Source of the DNA: an uncultured Candidatus Saccharimonas sp.
GTDB taxonomy: Bacteria; Patescibacteriota; Saccharimonadia; Saccharimonadales; SZUA-47
Reading direction: 5' to 3'
DNA length: 6,863 nucleotides
NCBI GenBank assembly: GCA_943354655.1
Contig: CALRCT010000021.1
Coordinates: 1-6,863 of the forward strand
The notes beneath the pieces were generated by a model. It was not told the DNA's origin, did no database searches, and saw only the letters and a program-made list of their open reading frames with translations. A program made the position numbers and the translations under genes. Numbering within the stretch: position 1 is the stretch's first letter; each line of letters begins with the position of its first letter. Positions 1 to 5,064 of the stretch are shown here, piece after piece.

Positions 1-2
1 AG

Positions 3-1055
3 CGCAAACTAGCGACAAAAATCTACAATCAATACGAAGACACAAAAGATAGTAGGAGCAAAGTAATTTACGATAGCCGCCATGACAGGTATACTTTTCT
101 TGATGTTTCGCCCAATAGAGTCGCCGGGCAAAAAATAATCCAAGACGCTATAAGTTTGGGCCCTGACAATAACGAGCGTGTACTTTTTGAATCACATTTT
201 GTAAATGGACGCCTGCAGCGTTACGATGGCACCCCTCTTGAACCTAAAGATATTTTATTATACAACCGACAGGTTATATCTGCACAAAAAAACGTATCTA
301 AATATATAGGACTTGCTGTTTACGAAATAGGTAAGCGCGAAGAACAAGAACAGGGCGGTGGTTTAGGTATGTGGCTACAAATAGCTAACAAAATGCACTC
401 CGAACTGGGTTATAGTCAAGAAGACATTATGGGTGTTTATGCTGGACTGCAATACATGAAAAAGGGTCAATACTTAAGCATTAAACATACTCCTTTAAAT
501 CTAGTAGACAAAGACGGCGTAGGATTAAAAGATACTGATTCCGACTATTCAACCAGGTTAGCTGGCAGTAAGTATGTTTTTGGCGACCTTAAAGAGCGTA
601 GTTATGTAACAGAGCTTGCAGATAAGTTTGCAGGACACCAAATGACTTTTAGTGCCGCCGACGTGGTAGACACATTAAGACTAGCAAGACTTGTTAGCGA
701 CCGACTGGGCGACGGAACAAAAACTACAAAGCAAATGAACAAACGTGGCTACCAAAATGATGCTTTTATTATGCACAAACTATGGTCAACCGTAGAAAAC
801 AGTCGTATGGGAAATAACTCTACAGAAGTTGGTAAAGACGGCCTTAGCCCTGAAGATATGGCTAGAATGCAAGAAAGAGCATTAGCTGGAATTGGTTCGG
901 GATATCCTCCAAGAATTTCTGGTTCTGCAGAAGCCAACCAGGCCTGGAAGATACTTGCAGCCGTTGTTGATGCCGCAGCCATAAAGAACCCTGTTGTGAA
1001 GATGTTTAACGAAGAAGAATACGCTGCTAACGGCAAACAGTTGGCTAAAAAGTAA
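3..1055 (+). CDS. Uncharacterised soluble protein, 5'-truncated, upstream of T4SS genes
   Basis: The reading frame is open from the first complete codon of the window to the TAA at 1053-1055, giving 350 C-terminal residues; the true start lies to the left. A TTG at 156 could be read as a start, but the 51 codons before it are open and of the same character, so I treat it as internal Leu. I do not recognise the family. The fragment has no cysteine, no convincing transmembrane segment and no signal peptide, and is rich in Lys, Glu, Tyr and Asp. A glycine cluster lies near visible residues 118-122. The C-terminal 40 residues contain an Ala/Val helix (about 315-328) and end in a basic tail. It is followed after 52 bp by prgI on the same strand with no visible terminator, so read-through is plausible and a T4SS-linked role is possible, but only by proximity. 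It could equally be the tail of a large membrane protein whose hydrophobic part is outside the window. Confidence 0.8.
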   Translation, partial: RKLATKIYNQYEDTKDSRSKVIYDSRHDRYTFLDVSPNRVAGQKIIQDAISLGPDNNERVLFESHFVNGRLQRYDGTPLEPKDILLYNRQVISAQKNVSKYIGLAVYEIGKREEQEQGGGLGMWLQIANKMHSELGYSQEDIMGVYAGLQYMKKGQYLSIKHTPLNLVDKDGVGLKDTDSDYSTRLAGSKYVFGDLKERSYVTELADKFAGHQMTFSAADVVDTLRLARLVSDRLGDGTKTTKQMNKRGYQNDAFIMHKLWSTVENSRMGNNSTEVGKDGLSPEDMARMQERALAGIGSGYPPRISGSAEANQAWKILAAVVDAAAIKNPVVKMFNEEEYAANGKQLAKK

Positions 1056-1067
1056 ATAGCTTAGTTC

Positions 1068-1096
1068 TTTATACTTTGACCGTAGTCGTCTATAAT
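1068..1096 (+). promoter_or_regulatory. Candidate sigma70-type promoter, near-leaderless, for prgI
   Basis: A perfect -10 hexamer TATAAT lies at 1091-1096 in the only sizeable intergenic gap. Seventeen bases upstream is TTTATA (1068-1073), a 4 of 6 match to TTGACA. There is no extended -10 TG. A start site 6-8 bases after the -10 would fall near 1102-1104, leaving only about 4-6 nt before the ATG at 1108. No Shine-Dalgarno-like purine run sits at the usual distance, which fits leaderless or near-leaderless translation. A closer TTGACC at 1076-1081 leaves only 9 bp to the -10, too short for a -35. Confidence 0.5.
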
Positions 1097-1109
1097 ACTG
1101 CTTAAGTAT
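1095..1109. repeat. Short inverted repeat over -10 edge and prgI start codon
   Basis: ATACT at 1095-1099 and AGTAT at 1105-1109 form a 5-bp inverted repeat with a 5-base spacer. It runs from the end of the -10 box into the start codon. A further ATACT copy lies at 1071-1075. It could be a small operator, but 5-bp arms in AT-rich DNA are common by chance. Confidence 0.2.
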
Positions 1110-2244
1110 GGCAGTGTATAAGATTCCTCAGGATGTAGAGGCCGACGACAAGTTTGTAGGCCCTCTTAGCTTTAAGCAGTTTATATATATTGGTATTGCT
1201 ACCGTAAGTTCATATTTGTCTTTTTTGTCTGTTACTAAGGGGTTTTGGCCGGCGCTTATATTTTTTGCACCTTTTATTATTGCTGGTGGTTTTTTGGGGT
1301 TCCCTTGGGGGCGTGATCAGTCTACAGAAGTTTGGTTGGCGGCACGTATTAGGTTTTTTATTAAGCCGCGTGTACGAATATGGAATCAGTCGGGCGTGAT
1401 AGAACTGGTTACGATTACGGCGCCAAAAAAAATAGAAAAGATTTACACGAATGGTTTAAGTAACAACGAGGTTACTAGTCGTTTGAGCGGTCTTGCAACA
1501 TTGTTAGACAGCAGGGGATGGGCAGTAAAAAACATGTCTAGCGATGCTTATTCTAACCCACTAACTCAACAGACTGATGGCAACGAACGTTTGCTTGGAA
1601 TGACAGAAATACCAAAACAAGTAACCGAAAGCACTGCCGGCGCTGATGTTTTGGACGAAACAAGCAACACTACTGCTCTTCATTTTGAACAAATGATAAA
1701 AGATTCTGAACAAAAACATCATAGTGAGCTTATAAACAAAATGCACAATCAAATAGAAAACCCGTCTGTGGCGCCCAACACCGAGCCTGGTCAGGTAGCC
1801 GATTTTTGGTTTTTGCAACAAGGCCAAGGAACAAACAACACACCAGCACCTTTGCAAAACCAACCAGCAGTAGACCCTTTATACACTACTTTTCAGACTC
1901 CGGCGCTAGTAAATCCTTATAGCCAGCAGCCGCAAACCGCACAACCCACAAATGACGTAAGTCCGTCTTTGGCCGAGCAAGAGCTTTTGCAAAAATTGCA
2001 CAAACAACAGACAGAGCCTTTTCAGCCTTATAGCCACCTAAGAACAATCCAGCCCCTTGACGATCAAAACAATGCACAAAATGCACAACAAAATACTGAA
2101 CCGGCTACAGTGACAGCCCCTGTAAGTCCTGCTATAATGAACCTTGCAAACAATGATGACTTAAACATTGAAACGATTAGTCGTGAAGCTAATAAAAGTA
2201 AGGGTTTAGAAAATGGTAATGAAGTAGTAATTTCACTACATTAA
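1108..2244 (+). CDS. prgI: PrgI family T4SS membrane protein with long disordered C-terminal tail
   Basis: 378 residues. The N-terminal head matches the PrgI family of small inner-membrane T4SS proteins, usually encoded just before VirB4: a short start with the motif VYKIPQDVEADDK, then two closely spaced hydrophobic segments at about residues 25-43 and 46-66, then a basic amphipathic stretch (about 77-93). Residues 98-145 form a short soluble module including LSGLATLLDSRGWAVKN. I recall this as a conserved element of PrgI proteins in Patescibacteria, though I cannot check that here. From about 146 to 378 the chain is polar, rich in Gln, Asn, Thr, Pro and Ser with few hydrophobics, so it is probably disordered; classic PrgI proteins are only about 110-150 residues. 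The ATG at 1108 is favoured because the conserved head begins there and a -10 box lies just upstream. No cysteine was seen. In the cell it likely anchors or organises the VirB4 complex at the cytoplasmic membrane. The next gene starts 23 bp downstream. The family call is strong; the role of the tail is unknown. Confidence 0.9.
   Translation: MAVYKIPQDVEADDKFVGPLSFKQFIYIGIATVSSYLSFLSVTKGFWPALIFFAPFIIAGGFLGFPWGRDQSTEVWLAARIRFFIKPRVRIWNQSGVIELVTITAPKKIEKIYTNGLSNNEVTSRLSGLATLLDSRGWAVKNMSSDAYSNPLTQQTDGNERLLGMTEIPKQVTESTAGADVLDETSNTTALHFEQMIKDSEQKHHSELINKMHNQIENPSVAPNTEPGQVADFWFLQQGQGTNNTPAPLQNQPAVDPLYTTFQTPALVNPYSQQPQTAQPTNDVSPSLAEQELLQKLHKQQTEPFQPYSHLRTIQPLDDQNNAQNAQQNTEPATVTAPVSPAIMNLANNDDLNIETISREANKSKGLENGNEVVISLH
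2071..2088 (+). repeat. 9-bp tandem duplication in the prgI tail
   Basis: The unit AATGCACAA occurs twice head to tail (2071-2079 and 2080-2088), in frame, encoding Asn-Ala-Gln twice. It lies in the low-complexity tail, where in-frame slippage would be tolerated and could change tail length. Confidence 0.7.
2110..2138 (+). promoter_or_regulatory. Candidate internal promoter in prgI for traC-like/virB4 genes
   Basis: GTGACA (2110-2115, 5 of 6 to the -35 consensus) is followed, after exactly 17 bp, by a perfect TATAAT (2133-2138). This is a better sigma70 match than the promoter before prgI. It lies in the coding sequence of the disordered tail. A transcript starting near 2145 would have a leader of about 120 nt before the ATG at 2268 and would carry the traC-like gene, virB4 and the membrane protein without a full prgI. 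It could be a chance match in AT-rich coding DNA. Confidence 0.4.
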
Positions 2245-2267
2245 GTTTTGGGTGGTAAAAAAATAAT

Positions 2268-3128
2268 ATGAATCCGCAAGATATAAACTCTGGTTCTAAC
2301 GCTACAACTACGGCGTCTTTACCTACCTTTAATCAACCCAATCATGCTCAGCCTGCTGTATATGGGCCACAACAAGCTCAACCTCCAGTAAATAGCAGTA
2401 ATCCAAACAGCACCCAAAATAGCCTGCAAATAGCCGAAATACGTGACGGAATTGTAATTATGAACGACGGTAGTTACCGCGCGGTCGTTATGTGTAAGGC
2501 TATAAACTTTGATTTAATGAGCCCCCAAGAACGTGAAGCCGTGGAATACAGCTATCAGGGATTTTTGAACTCGCTGTATTTTCCTGTGCAGATTTTTGTA
2601 AGAAGTCAAAAAGTTGATTTGCGTCCTTATATAGAAAAATTAGACAAGATTCGTAGCGAACATTCTAATATGCTTTTGGCATTATTAATGGAAGATTACA
2701 TTGGTTTTATGTCTGATCTTGCTACGCAAACCAACATTATGGATAAAAAGTTTTATGTTGTTGTACCGTTATTTGCATCTGTAGAGGTCAGTAAAGTTGT
2801 AGGAAAAGCCGCCAATGCGGGTAAGGGATTTTTTGCGAATGCTTTTGGTAAAAAAGAACAAACTGTGGTCATTAACGAAGCTGATCTTGAAAGAGCCAAA
2901 TCCGAATTACGAAACAGAGTACAGGCTACTATTAGCGGGCTTCAGCAAGCTGGCGTTCAGAGCCTTCCCCTAGACACCCAAGAACTTATCGAGCTTTATT
3001 ACGACGCATATAATCCTGACACTGCTACCAGACAACAGTTAAAAAACTTTGATGACCTAACTGTGCCTGTAGTAACAAAAGGACAGGGTGTTGCACCTCA
3101 ACCAGGCCTAGAAAAGGAAGTAATGTAG
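2268..3128 (+). CDS. TraC-like / VirB4 N-terminal-like domain protein, no ATPase domain
   Basis: 286 residues. Residues 1-55 are Gln/Asn/Pro/Ser-rich and probably disordered. From about 56 to 250 there is a folded domain resembling the N-terminal region of VirB4/TraC ATPases. It opens with IAEIRDGIVIMNDGSYRAVV, continues through the NFDLMSPQER segment (80-89) and a predicted strand SLYFPVQIFVRSQKVD (102-117), and has a second strand block at KFYVVVPLF (161-169). The helix at 204-228 ends in a loop before a final helix (237-247). A Gly/Ala/Lys insertion, about 177-197, interrupts the strand block. No Walker A or Walker B motif is present, so it is not an ATPase. One cysteine (C76) was seen; there is no signal peptide or membrane segment. 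GGTGG at 2251-2255 is only a weak ribosome-binding candidate. It sits between prgI and virB4, with virB4 2 nt downstream, and likely acts in the cytoplasm as a partner of VirB4 or PrgI. The resemblance is convincing; the exact role is inferred. Confidence 0.75.
   Translation: MNPQDINSGSNATTTASLPTFNQPNHAQPAVYGPQQAQPPVNSSNPNSTQNSLQIAEIRDGIVIMNDGSYRAVVMCKAINFDLMSPQEREAVEYSYQGFLNSLYFPVQIFVRSQKVDLRPYIEKLDKIRSEHSNMLLALLMEDYIGFMSDLATQTNIMDKKFYVVVPLFASVEVSKVVGKAANAGKGFFANAFGKKEQTVVINEADLERAKSELRNRVQATISGLQQAGVQSLPLDTQELIELYYDAYNPDTATRQQLKNFDDLTVPVVTKGQGVAPQPGLEKEVM
3114..3120 (+). promoter_or_regulatory. Shine-Dalgarno-like site for virB4
   Basis: AAGGAAG lies 10 nt before the virB4 ATG at 3131, inside the last codons of the previous gene. 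It is the clearest ribosome-binding sequence in the window and supports this start, with coupled translation across the 2-nt gap. Confidence 0.5.
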
Positions 3129-3130
3129 TT

Positions 3131-5053
3131 ATGGGAATATTTGGCAATAAACAACCCGCATTAGACCCAGTGTCGCTTGCTCAGTCGCAAAAACTACGCG
3201 AACAACAAGAAGTTAACAGCGCTTTTCAAAAAGGAATTACCGCTTTAAGAGATTTTATTGCTCCTGCTAGCATCGAATTTCAGAGTAGTTATTTTCAGAT
3301 TGGCACACGATTTGCCCGAACTTATTACGTGTATGGATACCCTAGGCAAATCTTTACTGGCTGGATAAGTAGCATGGTTAACATTGACGAGATCATAGAT
3401 TTGTCGTTTTTTGTTTACCCCGTCGAAAGCCAGGTGGTTTTAGAAAACTTACGTAAAAAAGTTGGGCAGCTAGAAGCCGGAATCCAAATTGATGGCGAAA
3501 AAGGCAAAGTGCGCGACCCAGGAAAACAAGCGGCAATTATGGATGCCGAAGAACTTAGGGACAAGCTTCAGGTTGGCGAAGAACGGTTTTTTAGGTTTGG
3601 TTTTTATTTTACAATCTATGGTTCAACAATGGACGAACTAGAATTTGTAAGCCACAAAATAGAAAGTATTTTGGGTCAACAACTTGTTTACAGCAAGCCT
3701 GCAAGCGCTCAGCAAGAACAAGGGCTTAACAGTACATTGCCTCAATTTACAGACCAGCTACAGATTCGTCGAAACATGAACACCGGGGCAATAAGTACTA
3801 GTTTTCCTTTTACTAGCGCCGACCTAAGTCAAGATAGCGGAATTTTGTACGGCATAAATATGCATAACAGTGGGCTGGTTATATTTGACAGGTTTAGTCT
3901 AGAAAACGGCAACAGTGTTGTTTTTGCAAAATCTGGTGCTGGTAAAAGTTTTACTGTTAAGCTAGAAGCCTTGCGCAGCATGATGCTTGGTATAGAAGTG
4001 TTTATTATTGACCCAGAAAATGAATATCAACGAATGTGTGATGCTGTGGCGGGGTCGTATGTAAGACTTAGCCTAAGTAGCACAACCCGTATTAATCCTT
4101 TTGATCTGCCAAAAGTAGTCGACGACGACGAATCCGACAATGCTCTGCGCAGCAACCTTATAACCCTACACGGATTGCTTCGACTTATGATGGGCGGGGC
4201 GCAGGCACAAATGGCAGGTGCAGCCGCAGCTACTAGCCCGGTTTTAAATCCAATAGAAGAAGCCGATTTAGACGCCGCATTAATAGAAACATACGCTAAA
4301 GCTGGTATTACAAACGACCCTCTAACGCACAGAAGCCCACCTCCAACTATTGCCGATTTATATGATGTTTTGCTACATTCAGGGGGCACAGGGCCACAAC
4401 TTGCGCAGCGACTACGTAAATATACTACCGGAACTTTTGCAGGCATCTTTAGTCAGCAAAGCAACATCGACATAAATAATCCTTTAGTTGTTTTTAATAT
4501 TCGCGACCTAGAAGATGAACTTAGGCCGGTTGCTATGTACATTGTTTTAAACTTTATTTGGAACAAAACAAAGACTGACCGCAAAAAACGTATTCTTATT
4601 GTTGATGAAGCTTGGCAATTAATGAAGTACGAAGATAGCGCTAACTTTTTATTTAGTCTTGCAAAAAGAGCACGTAAATATAACCTGGGTATTACCACAA
4701 TTACTCAGGATGTTGAGGACTTTATGGGAAGCCGAATGGGTAGGGCTATTGTTGCTAACGCAAGCATGCAAATACTCTTAAAACAATCGGCAAGCGCTGT
4801 AGATGTTTTGTCGGATACCTTTAAGCTTACAAGCGAAGAAAAAAAGCGTTTGAGCCAGTTCCCAGTAGGACAAGGGTTGTTTTTTGCTGGGCAAAACCAC
4901 GTACATATTCAGATTTTAGCTAGCCCAACCGAAACAAGTCTTATTACCACCAACCCAGACGAAGTGCGTAAAATCGAACAACAAAGTCAGCAGGCTCAGC
5001 AAATAAACATGCAAGATCCGTCGACTTTTAATGGGGCTGTGCAAATACAGTAA
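3131..5053 (+). CDS. virB4: VirB4 family type IV secretion ATPase
   Basis: 640 residues, a full-length VirB4/TraC-type motor. Residues 45-190 form the N-terminal domain, including FARTYYVYGYPRQIFTGWIS (61-80) and the strand RFFRFGFYFTIYG (152-164). The RecA-like ATPase follows: Walker A AKSGAGKS at 266-273 with K272 and S273 as nucleotide-contacting residues, the VirB4-typical IDPENEY at 293-299, Walker B ILIVDEAW at 488-495 with D492 and catalytic E493, and the ITQDVEDF motif at 524-531 with Q526. NASMQILLKQ (543-552) and FPVGQGLFF (577-585) are the usual C-terminal landmarks. All expected catalytic residues are present. Oddities are an acidic run at 331-336 and an Ala/Gln/Met/Gly-rich loop at about 355-370 inside the ATPase. 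The last 25 residues are Gln-rich and probably disordered. The protein acts as a hexamer on the cytoplasmic face, powering assembly or transport. It begins 2 nt after the TraC-like gene and ends 11 bp before the membrane protein gene. Closest alternatives would be TraC or TraG-like names for the same family. Confidence 0.97.
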   Translation: MGIFGNKQPALDPVSLAQSQKLREQQEVNSAFQKGITALRDFIAPASIEFQSSYFQIGTRFARTYYVYGYPRQIFTGWISSMVNIDEIIDLSFFVYPVESQVVLENLRKKVGQLEAGIQIDGEKGKVRDPGKQAAIMDAEELRDKLQVGEERFFRFGFYFTIYGSTMDELEFVSHKIESILGQQLVYSKPASAQQEQGLNSTLPQFTDQLQIRRNMNTGAISTSFPFTSADLSQDSGILYGINMHNSGLVIFDRFSLENGNSVVFAKSGAGKSFTVKLEALRSMMLGIEVFIIDPENEYQRMCDAVAGSYVRLSLSSTTRINPFDLPKVVDDDESDNALRSNLITLHGLLRLMMGGAQAQMAGAAAATSPVLNPIEEADLDAALIETYAKAGITNDPLTHRSPPPTIADLYDVLLHSGGTGPQLAQRLRKYTTGTFAGIFSQQSNIDINNPLVVFNIRDLEDELRPVAMYIVLNFIWNKTKTDRKKRILIVDEAWQLMKYEDSANFLFSLAKRARKYNLGITTITQDVEDFMGSRMGRAIVANASMQILLKQSASAVDVLSDTFKLTSEEKKRLSQFPVGQGLFFAGQNHVHIQILASPTETSLITTNPDEVRKIEQQSQQAQQINMQDPSTFNGAVQIQ

Positions 5054-5064
5054 GATGCAAAAAA

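Noticed and set aside
156..1055. A 299-residue gene starting at TTG 156
   Set aside because: The same frame is open to the left edge with matching composition, and no ribosome-binding site precedes the TTG. The gene is 5'-truncated instead.
1076..1096. TTGACC with TATAAT as a promoter pair
   Set aside because: The spacer would be only 9 bp, too short for sigma70. TTTATA at 1068-1073 has a 17-bp spacer.
1056..1107. A rho-independent terminator after the first gene
   Set aside because: No GC-rich stem followed by a T-run can be formed here.
2986..3014. TATAAT at 3009-3014 as a promoter for virB4
   Set aside because: The sequence 17 bp upstream (TTATCG) matches the -35 consensus at only 3 of 6 positions, and virB4 follows the previous gene by 2 nt.
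4027..4446. Minus-strand open frame of 139 residues inside virB4
   Set aside because: It lies opposite an unmistakable VirB4 ATPase domain and has no family character. It is a shadow of the real gene, like the other minus-strand frames in this window.
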